This document shows positions 1-9,161 of a stretch of 64,000 nucleotides of DNA, piece after piece. The stretch comes from Pontibacter pamirensis. GTDB lineage: Bacteria; Bacteroidota; Bacteroidia; Cytophagales; Hymenobacteraceae. The position numbers and the translations under genes are program-made. The DNA lies in the NCBI RefSeq assembly GCF_010015475.1, contig NZ_SSNI01000018.1, positions 1-64,000 of the forward strand. The letters are read 5' to 3'. The notes beneath the pieces were generated by a model. It did not search any database. It saw nothing but the letters and a program-made list of their open reading frames with translations, and had not been told where the DNA came from. Within the stretch, counting starts at the first letter, position 1. Each line of letters opens with the position of its first letter.

Positions 1-83
1 TTCCCATCCCGAACAGAGAAGTTAAGCCCGGACGCGCCGATGGTACTGGGGTCACACCCGGGAGAGTAGGTGGCCGCCAACCC
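1..83 (+). rRNA. rrf: 5S ribosomal RNA, 3' part
   Basis: The first bases match the conserved 3' two thirds of bacterial 5S rRNA: the CCCATCCCGAACAG loop, the AAGTTAAGC segment and the GGGAGAGTAGGT stretch before the closing helix. The 5' end lies outside the window, so this is partial. The 3' end is placed near base 83 from the expected closing helix and could be off by a few bases. A hairpin terminator follows at once, so this is the end of an rRNA operon. Confidence 0.93.
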
Positions 84-92
84 TACAAAAAG

Positions 93-126
93 ACGCCCCC
101 TGTTAGAGATAGCAGGGGGCGTTCTT
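93..126 (+). terminator. rRNA operon terminator
   Basis: A perfect GC-rich inverted repeat (arms ACGCCCCCTG at 93-102 and its complement at 113-122) is followed by TTCTT. Its place just behind the 5S gene fits a Rho-independent terminator for the rRNA operon. Confidence 0.8.
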
Positions 127-161
127 GCGTTTGGGGGCTTCCCTACTCAGTTAAGTTCAAA

Positions 162-554
162 CTAGTTTTCCCACCCTTCAATCTCTGGTTCTGTTGTTTG
201 GTAAGAGGCAGCAGGAACACGATGTGTTATGAATGCTGATAATATAAGGTATAAACCAAAAATTAGATGCGGCATGTATATTCGTTGCGCGAAGTCGAAA
301 AGCAAAGGTGAGACGGCCAGTATGACACCTATGAAGACATCAAACATTAGATGTGTGCTCATAGATGTTTTTTTTACAATACCGACCTCTATGTCTGTAA
401 AAGCTGTTTGCATGAATACCAAAACACCTGCAAGCACAGCAGTCCAACTGGCAACTTCTACTTCTTTGAAACCTATTAGCCATGGAGATGCTATCAGCAT
501 AGGTCCTACTATATAGTCTAACATTCCATGAAAACGCGTCGGTAAAAACCTCAT
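162..554 (-). CDS. SPW-repeat family membrane protein
   Basis: This 130-residue protein has about four hydrophobic helices. The ASPWLIGF motif at about residues 22-29 and a second related block VSPLLFDF near residues 81-88 are the two-fold SPW repeat (PF03779-like family). The family is integral to the membrane and has no established function. The start ATG is preceded by a clear AGGAG ribosome-binding site. It runs towards the rRNA terminator and stands alone. The family call is good; the function is unknown. Confidence 0.8.
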   Translation of the reverse strand: MRFLPTRFHGMLDYIVGPMLIASPWLIGFKEVEVASWTAVLAGVLVFMQTAFTDIEVGIVKKTSMSTHLMFDVFIGVILAVSPLLFDFAQRIYMPHLIFGLYLILSAFITHRVPAASYQTTEPEIEGWEN

Positions 555-789
555 ATATCTCCTCTTTTTTCCCTCAGTTTATACTGTTGTATGTGCTTCT
601 TTATAAGTAACAGGAATAAATGCTTTAGGTTTAGTACAATAGTGGATGATAAGATTATCTCACAAAAGACACCCAGTTCAGGCGCAGTAGTGACAGTTGC
701 CTTTAACCATTTCATATCATTCCCTAGGCTTTCAGAAATAGTGCATCACAACTAAGCTGAAGAGAAATGCTTCACTTATTCAAATTAGA

Positions 790-1035
790 TTAACTAACTT
801 GATTGTCATACTCTTCCGAGCTTTTAAAGTCCCAGTATATCTCTAGCGTAGTGGGGCTACTGAGGTAAGCTGGAATCGGAGTGTAAACGACCAGTCCCTG
901 CTTAAATATCCGCTTGCCTGTCTTCGCAAGCCGCATGGCCTGCCACAGTAACCTGTTGTGGATTTCTAAGCCAATAGGACGTCTGCTGTTGATGTAAGGA
1001 CTCCCCTCTTCGAATTTAAATACTGTAGTATGCAT
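790..1035 (-). CDS. hypothetical protein, 81 residues
   Basis: An 81-residue open frame with balanced composition (MHTTVFKFEEG start, charged C-terminus SSEEYDNQVS). It has no signal peptide or membrane segment, and I do not recognise a family. It is a single gene between SPW and methyltransferase genes in an otherwise AT-rich stretch. It looks like protein rather than noise because charged and hydrophobic residues alternate normally, but nothing shows that it is expressed. Confidence 0.45.
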   Translation of the reverse strand: MHTTVFKFEEGSPYINSRRPIGLEIHNRLLWQAMRLAKTGKRIFKQGLVVYTPIPAYLSSPTTLEIYWDFKSSEEYDNQVS

Positions 1036-1287
1036 ATTCTTCTTGTTCTACAGGTACAATGTACCCTACATAATTTTCTATACTTTAGCATATTAAGTTA
1101 ACAAATTCAAAGTAATTACTCACTTACTATATAAAAAAATCTCTACTGATACACCTTTATCTATATTACTAGATTGAAAAGCTGTCACAGGAGAAACAGA
1201 AGCATTAAATGAAAAGCCGGTTTTATAATACAGAATAAAGGCAGGGCAGCAGCAACTGCTTTTTGCATGAAAGAAACCTACCTCCCT

Positions 1288-2037
1288 CTACTCTACTGCT
1301 TTCTCATAAATGAGAAAATGCTGTATCGGCAAAAAGTCTTCCTGCCTGTATAACTGAAAACCATTAGCGTCCAACTCTTTATTCACCTGACTTACACTCA
1401 TCTTGTGCAGCTCCTTTATAGGTATACTGGTGTCTTCGGCGCGGTATTCAAGGAGGAGTAATTTGCCATCAGGCCTCAAGGCTTTATGAATTGCCTGTAG
1501 CATCTCCTGTGGATACTCCAGTTCATGATATACATCTACCATAATAGCCAGATCTATTGAAGCATCCGGAAGATTTGGACTTTGGCTTCCTCCTTTCACC
1601 ACCTCTACATTAGATAAACCAAGTTCCTTTTTCTGCTCATTTAATGCCGAGATAAAAGCATCCTGCACATCTACAGCATAAACTTCTCCTGCGGGCACTT
1701 TAGGAGCAATTCTGAAGGTATAATAGCCCGTACCTGCACCAATGTCTGCGACCACGCTTTGCGTGCTCAGTTCCATGTTTTCAATGGCTAAAGTCACGTT
1801 CTCCTCCTCCTGCCGTGAGTTTCGCTCCAGCCATCTTCCACCTCCAGCCCCCATGATGCCTGCGATCTCGCGCCCCAGATATACTTTACCTGTGCCATCA
1901 GAGTGGGGCACTTTAGAGGAATAGCCATCGCTGACTGCTTGCTCTTTCTGGGCCTGGCAGGAGTTGCAGGCACTCAAACACAGCGACAGCAAAAGTACAT
2001 ACAAGCAGGTAACTGAAATGGAGGAAGCTTGTTTCAT
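1288..2037 (-). CDS. lipoprotein class I SAM-dependent methyltransferase
   Basis: A 249-residue protein starts with a signal peptide ending in the lipobox LSAC (Cys24), so it is probably a periplasm-facing lipoprotein. The body is a class I (Rossmann) methyltransferase: motif I VADIGAGTGYYT near residues 95-106 binds S-adenosylmethionine, YAVDV with an acidic residue follows in strand 2, and IDLAIMVDVYHEL is the motif IV/V region. Substrate is unknown. Exported methyltransferases of this kind are common in Bacteroidota but unusual in principle, because SAM is cytoplasmic. It is a single-gene unit, and an AT-rich 0.5 kb stretch lies upstream. Confidence 0.82.
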   Translation of the reverse strand: MKQASSISVTCLYVLLLSLCLSACNSCQAQKEQAVSDGYSSKVPHSDGTGKVYLGREIAGIMGAGGGRWLERNSRQEEENVTLAIENMELSTQSVVADIGAGTGYYTFRIAPKVPAGEVYAVDVQDAFISALNEQKKELGLSNVEVVKGGSQSPNLPDASIDLAIMVDVYHELEYPQEMLQAIHKALRPDGKLLLLEYRAEDTSIPIKELHKMSVSQVNKELDANGFQLYRQEDFLPIQHFLIYEKAVE

Positions 2038-2630
2038 AATTGTTATGGCGTAAGTGTGGCACCTTGTTCATTTATAATCCAGCAACTGAATAACATTATT
2101 AAATAAGCAGCAAACATGGATAAAGCCTTCAAGTAAATTTTCACTCAATAAACCTGTGATGCCTTTCAATGTTCAGCTCCATAATTCAAGGTACAAGGAA
2201 ATTTCGAAGCACTTGAACTTGATGAGAATATACACAACACAAGTTGAAAAATACAATATATCACAAGCAGGAAAGCAAAAGCTCAAGCTCCTTTGCAGGC
2301 GTTCAGACTTTTGTTACAGTTAAGGTAGTAGCAGATCCTTCGAATGTAAGACGCCTACCACCATATCTTCACATGTTTCTCCGAAGCTAGATATAAGCAT
2401 AAACGATAAATCAGAAACAGTTGCGCCCACCCCAGTGCAGGGACAAGAGTGGCAGGTTTTCCTTATATTGCAGGTATAAGCCAGCAGGAGAAAAAAGGCT
2501 TCTCCACATACCTTTCGTCCGAGTATCGAGGTAATGCGACGGCAAAAGGAGCCCTGACTCTACTGGCTGAGATTAGCGCCAAATGCTACTAGCACTCTGG
2601 CTAAATGCTTTCTATAGATTTAAAGCTTTT
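2038..2630. other. intergenic stretch with a possible gene remnant
   Basis: This is the divergent control region between the methyltransferase and the HipA-like gene. On the plus strand, positions 2410-2592 form a 60-codon frame without a start codon. It reads like protein (Gly/Ser/Lys-rich, ending LLAEISAKCY) and could be the tail of a lost gene, but I do not recognise it. An in-frame ATG at 2583 could extend the HipA-like protein by 16 hydrophobic residues; I prefer the later start. Confidence 0.4.
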
Positions 2631-3428
2631 ATGAAGTATAGTCCACCAGAAATTCGGACCGTTGATGTGACCCGTTATGTCACACCTTTGCGTGAGGGCG
2701 GCTCACTACCTGCCATTGTGGAAGCTGACGATGAATTTCTATACGTGCTGAAGTTTCGTGGCGCAGGACAAGGCGTGAAAGCGCTTATTGCCGAACTTAT
2801 TGCCGGCGAACTTGCCCGCGCGCTTGGCTTTCGGGTGCCAGAAATTGTTTTTGCAACCTTAGACGAAAGCTTTGGGCGAACAGAGCCTGACGAAGAAATT
2901 CAGGATTTGCTCCGCTTCAGCGAGGGTCTCAACCTCGGGCTTCATTACTTGTCCGGTTCCATTACATTTGATGCTTTGGTGACAACTGTCGATGCTACAC
3001 TTGCCTCCCAAATAGTCTGGTTTGATTGCCTGATAACGAATGTAGACCGCACCCCCCGCAACACTAATATGCTGATGTGGCACAAGGAACTGTGGCTGAT
3101 TGACCACGGCGCTTCACTCTACTTTCATCATTCCTGGCCAGACGTGGAGGAGCAGGCCAGACGGCCATTTATACAGGTAAAAGATCATGTGCTGCTGCCT
3201 CAGGCCAGTGAATTGGATACTGTGGACACAGCTTTTCGCACGATTCTTAGCCCCGAGCGTATCCGCTCCATCGTCGCCTTGATCCCGGAGGATTGGCTTA
3301 CCGGCGACTCCCCTTTTGAGACGACCGATGAGCACCGGGCCGCTTACGTCCGGTTCCTGGAAATACGACTTGCCCATACCGAAAATTTTATCAAAGAAGC
3401 GCAGCATGCAAGAAAAGCACTTATTTGA
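2631..3428 (+). CDS. HipA-like kinase family protein
   Basis: A 265-residue protein with the layout of a minimal HipA-type kinase: a nucleotide-binding Lys in VLKFRG (K41), a helix rich in Ala/Glu, the catalytic block NVDRTPRNTN (N137, D139, N144) and a metal-binding Asp in LIDHGAS (D158). It lacks the N-terminal subdomain of classical HipA (about 440 residues), so it is a compact HipA_2-like protein. The start at 2631 is chosen because MKYSPPEIRTVDVTRYV aligns with the family start; an upstream ATG at 2583 would add a hydrophobic leader. The last 23 bases overlap the DUF3037 gene, so the two are translationally coupled. The target, if any, is unknown. Confidence 0.75.
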   Translation: MKYSPPEIRTVDVTRYVTPLREGGSLPAIVEADDEFLYVLKFRGAGQGVKALIAELIAGELARALGFRVPEIVFATLDESFGRTEPDEEIQDLLRFSEGLNLGLHYLSGSITFDALVTTVDATLASQIVWFDCLITNVDRTPRNTNMLMWHKELWLIDHGASLYFHHSWPDVEEQARRPFIQVKDHVLLPQASELDTVDTAFRTILSPERIRSIVALIPEDWLTGDSPFETTDEHRAAYVRFLEIRLAHTENFIKEAQHARKALI

Positions 3429-3789
3429 GTACGCCGTTATTCGCGTGGTGCCCTGTGTAGAACGTGAAGAGTTTATAAATGTCGGAGTTGTTGTTTACTG
3501 CGCCTCCCAGGGCTTTTTGCAGACGCTGTACAAACTGAATGAGGACCGCCTTCGCGCTTTCTCCCCCAACATAGACACGCAGGAACTTCAGGAACGCCTT
3601 CATGCCTTCGAGCGCATTTGCGCTGGTCGCAGGGAAGGCGGAGCAATTGGACAGCTTCCCATCGCATCACGTTTTCGCTGGCTAACCGCTACCCGCAGCA
3701 CGATCGTACAAACGTCACCAGTTCATCCGGGTTTGTGTGTTGCACCCCAGGAAACGCTCGCCCGGCTATACGCGCAGTTAGTTGATTGA
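3406..3789 (+). CDS. DUF3037 family protein
   Basis: A 127-residue soluble protein. The opening FEYAVIRVVPCVEREEFINVGVVV is typical of DUF3037, followed by a helical middle and a C-terminal TRSTIVQTSPVHPG segment, also conserved in that family. The start ATG at 3406 lies within the 3' end of the HipA-like gene (23-base overlap); a longer reading from 3316 would only add residues out of frame with the kinase and lacks family match. DUF3037 genes are often found beside HipA_2-type kinase genes, so a joint function is likely, but it is not established. Confidence 0.78.
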   Translation: MQEKHLFEYAVIRVVPCVEREEFINVGVVVYCASQGFLQTLYKLNEDRLRAFSPNIDTQELQERLHAFERICAGRREGGAIGQLPIASRFRWLTATRSTIVQTSPVHPGLCVAPQETLARLYAQLVD

Positions 3790-4130
3790 ATAGGAGGTGC
3801 TAGCAATAGTATAGACATGGAAAGCGCATCAACTTAATTTTATTTAGCATACCCCTCACAGCTGGAGAGGCCTTCTTGCTGCAGATTGCCTTTGGTAAGC
3901 TTTTTGCACTGTAATGTGCAAAACCTGGGTGTTCACTGGTTCTGGAGCATAACAGCAGGAGCACCTGAAAATCCAAAGAAGCTATATCCATGGAAATATG
4001 TTGTAAGCCTTTGCTGCAATTGCCTACGCTGTGAGTTTTCAGAAGGCTGTTCTCTTTTTAGTATCTTTGTTGATTAGTAACATTCACAGGGCCTGAACAA
4101 GGCCTTAATCTTTCACTTCATAAAGTATTA
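3790..4130. other. intergenic stretch, leader of the M3 peptidase
   Basis: No convincing gene is present. A 63-codon plus-strand frame at 3886-4077 has an unnatural Cys/Trp-rich composition and is taken as noise. The right end carries a candidate promoter for the peptidase. Confidence 0.5.
4062..4069 (+). promoter_or_regulatory. candidate Bacteroidota -7 element (TATCTTTG)
   Basis: TATCTTTG fits the TAnnTTTG -7 consensus used by the primary sigma factor of Bacteroidota and lies 62 bases before the M3 peptidase start. No clear TTG -33 element is visible at the usual spacing, so support is moderate. Confidence 0.4.
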
Positions 4131-6326
4131 ATGGGAAATAAATTTATTTACACAGGCAAAAAATCAAGCTTGCTTGTGATGCTGGCTTTCGTTGGCTGTA
4201 CCTCCACCCAAACGCAGGTAGCTTCACAACAAACGCAAACAACAATGGAACAAAAGCAAAACACAGACAATTCTTTACTGGCTGAGTGGACCGGGCCTTA
4301 CGGTGGGGTTCCTGCTTTTGATAAGATGAAGCTGGCTGATTTAAAGCCAGCCATGGAGAAAGGCATGGCATTACAGTTAGCAGAAATAGATGCCATCGCT
4401 AATAACCCGGCTCCTGCCACCTTCGAGAATACCATCGAAGCCATGGAAAGAGCAGGCGAAGAACTGAACAGGGCTTTTACATACTATGGCATCTGGAGCA
4501 GTAACATCTCATCTCCGGAGTTCAGAGCAATCCAAGCTGAACTGGCTCCTAAGATTTCTGAGTTCTCCTCTAAGATTTCGCAGAATGAGAAGCTTTTCCA
4601 GCGCATCAAAACAGTATATGATAACGCACAGAAGAACCCTTTGCCAGCTGACCAGCAGCGTGTGGTACAACTGGTGTATGAAGGCTTTGCCATGGAAGGT
4701 GCTGAATTGGATGCCGCCGCGAAGGAACGTTATGCCGCTATCAACAAAGAGCTCTCTTCCCTCTACACTAAGTTCTCGAATAACATCTTAGCAGATGAGG
4801 AGAAGTATGTGGTTTACCTGACAAAAGACCAACTGAGTGGTTTACCGGAGTCTTTTGTAAAAGCATCGGCAAAAGCTGCAGCCGACCGCGGCCAGGAAGG
4901 CAAGTATGCTGTTACCAACACCCGCTCGTCTATGGACCAGTTCCTTACTTACTCTGATGAAAGAGAGTTGAGGGAGCAGGTATGGAACAACTATTATTCC
5001 CGTGCCGACAATGCCGATGAGTATGACAACAACGAGAATATTGCAAAAATCCTGCAACTGAGAAATGAGCGTGTCAAACTGATGGGCTATGACAATTTTG
5101 CGGAATGGCGCCTGCAGAACCGTATGGCAAAGAATCCTGAAAACGCTATGGAACTGATGAATGCCGTATGGCCGGCTGCCCTTGCCAGAGTAACAGAAGA
5201 AGTGGCAGACATGCAGGCAGTGGCAGATGCCAGTGGCAAAAAGATTACTATCGAGCCTTGGGATTACCGTTACTACGCTGAAAAGGTGCGCAAGCAAAAG
5301 TATGACCTGGACTCTGATGAAGTGAAACAGTACCTGCAGTTGGACAACCTGACACAGGCTTTGTTCTTCACGGCCAGAGAGCTTTTCAATTATGATTTCC
5401 AGCCCGTTCCGGAAGGCTCAGTGCCGGTGTTTCATGAAGATGTGAAGGTATGGGAGGTGACAGACAAAACCACCGGCGAACATATCGGCCTTTGGTACCT
5501 GGACCCGTTCGCTCGCCAAGGCAAGCGTTCCGGCGCCTGGGCATCCCCTTACCGCAGCCATACCACCTTTGATGGCAAGGAAACCGTGTTAGCGTCCAAC
5601 AACTCCAACTTCATAAAGCCAGCTCCGGGTGAGCCGGTGTTGGTTTCTTGGGACGATGCTACTACCTTCTTCCATGAGTTCGGACATGCGTTGCACTTCC
5701 TGGCCTCGAATGTTAAGTACCCTACGCTGAACAGTGGTGTAAGAGACTATACAGAGTTCCAATCGCAACTATTGGAGCGCTGGTTGTCTACAGACAAGGT
5801 AATCGACCAGTTCTTAAAGCACCATAAAACAGGTGAGCCCATGCCGGATGAACTGGTGGCTAAAATCAAGAAAGCCTCCACCTTTAACCAAGGGTTTGGA
5901 ACGACAGAATTCTTAGCTTCTGCCCTGATGGACATGAAGTACCACTTGGCTGACCCTGCAGATATAGACCCTGACAAGTTCGAAAGGGAAACACTGACAA
6001 CCTTGAATATGCCCAAAGAAATTGTGATGCGACACCGTTCGCCGCACTTCGGGCACGTTTTCTCTGGAGAAGGATATGCGACAGGATATTATGGATACCT
6101 TTGGGCTGATGTATTAACCTCAGATGCAGCCGAAGCTTTTGAAGAGGCACCCGGCGGCTTCTACGACAAAGATGTAGCTGCCCGATTGGTGAAATACCTG
6201 TTTGCCCCAAGAAACTCCATGGACCCAGCAGAGGCTTATCGCCTGTTCCGTGGCCGGGATGCAAAGATAGACGCCTTGATGCGTGACCGTGGTTTCCCGG
6301 TTCCTGAACCGCAATCAAGAAAATAA
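4131..6326 (+). CDS. M3 family zinc metallopeptidase (peptidyl-dipeptidase Dcp-like), lipoprotein
   Basis: A 731-residue protein of the thimet oligopeptidase (M3) family. It has the zinc motif HEFGH (H515, E516, H519) and a third ligand Glu in DYTEFQSQ (E542). The C-terminal motif with HRSPHFGHVFSGEGYATGYYGYLWADV matches the substrate-binding region of Dcp-type enzymes, which remove dipeptides from the C-terminus of short peptides. The N-terminus has a hydrophobic stretch ending in AFVGC (Cys23), so it is probably a lipoprotein that degrades peptides in the periplasm. Length is normal for the family. It stands alone, between a -7 type promoter and a very long terminator hairpin. Confidence 0.93.
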   Translation: MGNKFIYTGKKSSLLVMLAFVGCTSTQTQVASQQTQTTMEQKQNTDNSLLAEWTGPYGGVPAFDKMKLADLKPAMEKGMALQLAEIDAIANNPAPATFENTIEAMERAGEELNRAFTYYGIWSSNISSPEFRAIQAELAPKISEFSSKISQNEKLFQRIKTVYDNAQKNPLPADQQRVVQLVYEGFAMEGAELDAAAKERYAAINKELSSLYTKFSNNILADEEKYVVYLTKDQLSGLPESFVKASAKAAADRGQEGKYAVTNTRSSMDQFLTYSDERELREQVWNNYYSRADNADEYDNNENIAKILQLRNERVKLMGYDNFAEWRLQNRMAKNPENAMELMNAVWPAALARVTEEVADMQAVADASGKKITIEPWDYRYYAEKVRKQKYDLDSDEVKQYLQLDNLTQALFFTARELFNYDFQPVPEGSVPVFHEDVKVWEVTDKTTGEHIGLWYLDPFARQGKRSGAWASPYRSHTTFDGKETVLASNNSNFIKPAPGEPVLVSWDDATTFFHEFGHALHFLASNVKYPTLNSGVRDYTEFQSQLLERWLSTDKVIDQFLKHHKTGEPMPDELVAKIKKASTFNQGFGTTEFLASALMDMKYHLADPADIDPDKFERETLTTLNMPKEIVMRHRSPHFGHVFSGEGYATGYYGYLWADVLTSDAAEAFEEAPGGFYDKDVAARLVKYLFAPRNSMDPAEAYRLFRGRDAKIDALMRDRGFPVPEPQSRK

Positions 6327-6332
6327 GAATAG

Positions 6333-6400
6333 GTCTCTTTAGAAATACAAAAAGGGAAGCGCCTGTAGTGGCGCTTCCCTTTTTGTATTTCTAAAGAGAC
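6333..6400 (+). terminator. terminator hairpin with perfect 31-base arms
   Basis: Arms at 6333-6363 and 6370-6400 are exactly complementary over 31 bases, with a six-base loop. The core has AAAAAGGGAAGCGCC on the left and a CTTTTT run on the right. It lies six bases after the M3 stop codon and should act as a Rho-independent terminator. The arms extend well past what termination needs. Confidence 0.85.
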
Positions 6401-6912
6401 TACATTGCACCCTTTGTCCCGGAAGATTGACACAATTCTTCAGCCTGTGCTCGTAGAAGGAACATGATTGAAATAAATGCCCCCCCCCGGAAGGTCAAGC
6501 TTCTGTTACTTGCTCATAACAAAATATCACATGCGCTTGCCTGCCTTTAGGCCAACTGTATAAAGTGTATTCTTACAAATTTCCTTTTGTAGCTTAAAGC
6601 CATAACAAGCTTCCTTCAAAAATTTCCAGTTTAGATGTATCGCCACTTCGCCATTTCTTTCCTAAAGCTGATACAGTCATACTTTAAACAGCAGGATTTT
6701 ATTTACCAGGGCACAATAAACAAACGCCTCAGGGTAAGGATCTTCCATAACAAAGAAGCAGTGTAAAAGGCTGAAGGCTTCTTATATATTTTGTAGTTCT
6801 GACCTGTTTATTGTTAAACTTATTAAAAGTGGTCACTCACAATTAATATGAATAAAATATTATTTATTATAAATAAATAAACTATCTTGTTTTTATTTAT
6901 AACTGCTTTTAT
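6401..6912. other. gene-free AT-rich stretch
   Basis: No gene seen. It contains a run of nine C at 6480-6488, which could be a slippage site or a sequencing weak point, and a very AT-rich segment (6840-6900) that probably holds the promoter of the next gene. I could not place a clear -7/-33 pair. Confidence 0.5.
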
Positions 6913-7380
6913 ATGGTTGCTGCAATGGGAGAGTCTGTACTTGTCAGGAGCACGTTGATACTGCCCGAAAACATTTTTGAGGTAGAGAGAGCTAATTTTC
7001 GTCTTTGGATAGACTTTGACGTGAAACTGATGTATACGGAGTGGAAACTAAAACCTTCTGCAGCGGAGTACCAGGAGGTATGTGACTTGTGTGTCAAATT
7101 AATAAAGAGCCATGCTGTAGAATGTTGGATAGCTGACTCCAAATTACTAACCGGCTTTCCCACACAAGTGCAAAAGCCTATTTTATATCAGGTAGCTCTT
7201 TCCCTGCTAGGCAGCTCACTGAAGAAAATTGCACGCATCATCGAAAAAGACTCGGAGAGCATTATCATGTTCGAAAATATATCAAGCCGTCTGAAGGAAA
7301 CGCATACTTCTGCTATTGAAGTTGAACAATTCATCACCTTCGAAGATGCAGCAGATTGGATCGGAACAATTCGGGGATGA
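6913..7380 (+). CDS. STAS/SEC14-like small cytoplasmic protein
   Basis: A 155-residue protein without signal or membrane segments. The pattern (a central YTEWKLKPSAAEYQEVCDLC helix-strand unit, then VECWIADSKLL and a C-terminal FEDAADWI) resembles a Bacteroidota family distantly related to STAS/SpoIIAA-like domains, in which a strand ending in a D-(S/N)-R/K-turn is typical. The match is by pattern only. ATG at 6913 is the first in frame; a second ATG four codons on (6925) is also possible. It is a single gene followed by no clear terminator. Function unknown. Confidence 0.6.
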   Translation: MVAAMGESVLVRSTLILPENIFEVERANFRLWIDFDVKLMYTEWKLKPSAAEYQEVCDLCVKLIKSHAVECWIADSKLLTGFPTQVQKPILYQVALSLLGSSLKKIARIIEKDSESIIMFENISSRLKETHTSAIEVEQFITFEDAADWIGTIRG

Positions 7381-7609
7381 TGCGTAGAATGTGTCCGGCA
7401 TCAACAATACATGCCTTATTGGAAAACTGCTGTTACACACTGGTACGTGGAAGCAGAACCAACGATAGTCAATACGGTTAGCTTACCTCCTAAAAGAACA
7501 GAACAAACTGAGAAACAACTGCGCTTCTCATAAAGTAGATTGAGCCCTTGCTATGGGAGGCTTAATACTGCTACTCCCACAGCAAAGTTCAATAAACTTA
7601 GTTTTAAGC

Positions 7610-8101
7610 CTAAGCAGAAGCCTGTGCTGGGTTGGCAGAAATGTAGCGGCTCATCTCCTCCCCTATCCGCAGCAGGTCTTTAGTTTCCTCCTCTGTAAAA
7701 TCATAAGAAACCGGTTTAGCTATACCTAATGTGCCGTATAATTCCCCGTTAAGCAACATCGGCACCGCAATAGAACCCTCTACCTTTGTCTCCTTAGCAG
7801 CAGGTCGCGCCACGCCAGAGCCATCTGTCTGCAGGTTACACATTTCTACTGGCTCTTTGCGTTCTGCAGCAATTCCGGCCATCCCCTTGCCTATAGGTAT
7901 CGCATTCATTTTAGGTAGCAGAAAGGGCGGTATGCCTTCATGGGCCTTTAGCGTCAGCAGCCCGGTATTCTTATCGAGGGTATGAATCGTACCGGTGGTG
8001 CAATTAAACGCTTTTATGATAGACACTAAAAGTTGCTGCCAATCAACAGCAGATTGCGTGTTCTGAAGAGTAGAGAGAATGGAGGGATTAGTAGAAAGCA
8101 T
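7610..8101 (-). CDS. GAF domain protein
   Basis: This 163-residue protein is a single GAF domain. It shows TGTIHTLDKNTGLLTLKAHEG, the PIGKGMAGIAAERKEPV strand-turn and the SIAVPMLLNGELYGTLGIAKP closing strand, all typical for free-standing GAF sensors. GAF domains bind small ligands or act as redox sensors, but no ligand can be named. No kinase or cyclase domain is attached, and no partner gene is adjacent. It is transcribed divergently from the gene-poor stretch to its right. Confidence 0.88.
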   Translation of the reverse strand: MLSTNPSILSTLQNTQSAVDWQQLLVSIIKAFNCTTGTIHTLDKNTGLLTLKAHEGIPPFLLPKMNAIPIGKGMAGIAAERKEPVEMCNLQTDGSGVARPAAKETKVEGSIAVPMLLNGELYGTLGIAKPVSYDFTEEETKDLLRIGEEMSRYISANPAQASA

Positions 8102-9161
8102 AGCGTTGTCTGTTATAAATTAAAATAAGTTCCTGGTTTAAAAAGAACAAGAATGCCTGCAATGTGAACAAGCACTTTATCATTCAGGCGTCTGGATTTT
8201 ACCTTCCAGAGTATTAGGTACGATAAAACACTACGACCCGAACAAAAGAGCAGGTTTGGTGTCACAGGTTAATAAGCGAATATAGCATAAACAAATAAAC
8301 GTGCCACCGCAAAGCATAGGAAAAGATGCGTAGAAAACCCTGAACTCATCTCCACACGTTGTGGAAATATTCTACAATATGTGGCGAACATACACAACAA
8401 CGCAGGCCTTCCACACATAGCCCAGCCCTCATCATCTTGCCTTAATAACCTATACAACAACATCTTGAAATTAGATATAGTATTTGGCACGATTATGCTA
8501 ATAAATGAGGAAGTACAAAAGAACACGACTAAGAAAAAATATAGTTTAGCTACAGCTACCGCATCTGTAGGTCATTCTCTCATAGTGCAAGCATTCAGAC
8601 TTCCATCCGGCAAGCGTAAAACCCGGTTAGACAAGAGCAGAAAGAAAAATAACACAAGAACAACTACCAGAGCCTGTGAAAACAGCTCTGCGAAGTGATA
8701 GAAATAAATATTGGCTGTATAGGATCGTATCTGCCGCAGGAGAAACTAAAGGCAGTGCAGCTTATGATTTAACGGTGACCAATGCACAAGGCCAGACAGG
8801 CATTGTATGAATGAATGAAAAAGGCGGCAACGCTTCTAAAGACTAGTGAACGAATAGGTAATCCTATTGTTAAAAAGCCTTCGCCTTGCGGGGGCTTTTT
8901 TTTTGATATCACAATTACATGATGTTACCTGTAAGTACAACTTCTCTGTATAGTTTCGCTATCTCAGGAAATAGGCTAAAACCAAATTTGCTGGTATACT
9001 TTTTAGTGTTGCTGCCAGTAGGCACTGGCTCAATGACTCGACTATTATTCATCTAACTCAACCAATAGCTACTGCGTGATATTAACCCCTGGAGCAAGTA
9101 CGCGTTATTTAGTAAAAGCAATTCGTTCACTTATCCTGTTGAGGGGTAACAACTACTACAT
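8102..9161. other. gene-poor kilobase with a possible decayed gene
   Basis: Apart from the GAF leader at the left, no intact gene is visible. On the plus strand, around 8690-8808, one frame reads like protein (KYWLYRIVSAAGETKG, then AAYDLTVTNAQGQTG) but ends in stops and has no start or body. A hairpin terminator follows at 8872. The 105-codon frame at 8381-8698 has a disordered, biased composition and is not called. The right part is the leader of the YihY gene. Confidence 0.45.
8872..8904 (+). terminator. terminator hairpin without an intact upstream gene
   Basis: AAAAAGCC (8872-8879) pairs with GGCTTTTT (8893-8900), followed by more T. It is a good plus-strand Rho-independent terminator, yet no intact plus-strand gene ends upstream within 1 kb. 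It fits as the relic end of the decayed frame before it. Confidence 0.65.

Noticed and set aside
2631..3428. Complete HipBA toxin-antitoxin system
   Set aside because: No HipB-type DNA-binding antitoxin gene lies beside the kinase, and the kinase is shorter than HipA.
8381..8698. 105-codon plus-strand frame
   Set aside because: Low-complexity Asn/Thr/Arg-rich composition, no ribosome-binding site or family features, in a gene-poor region.
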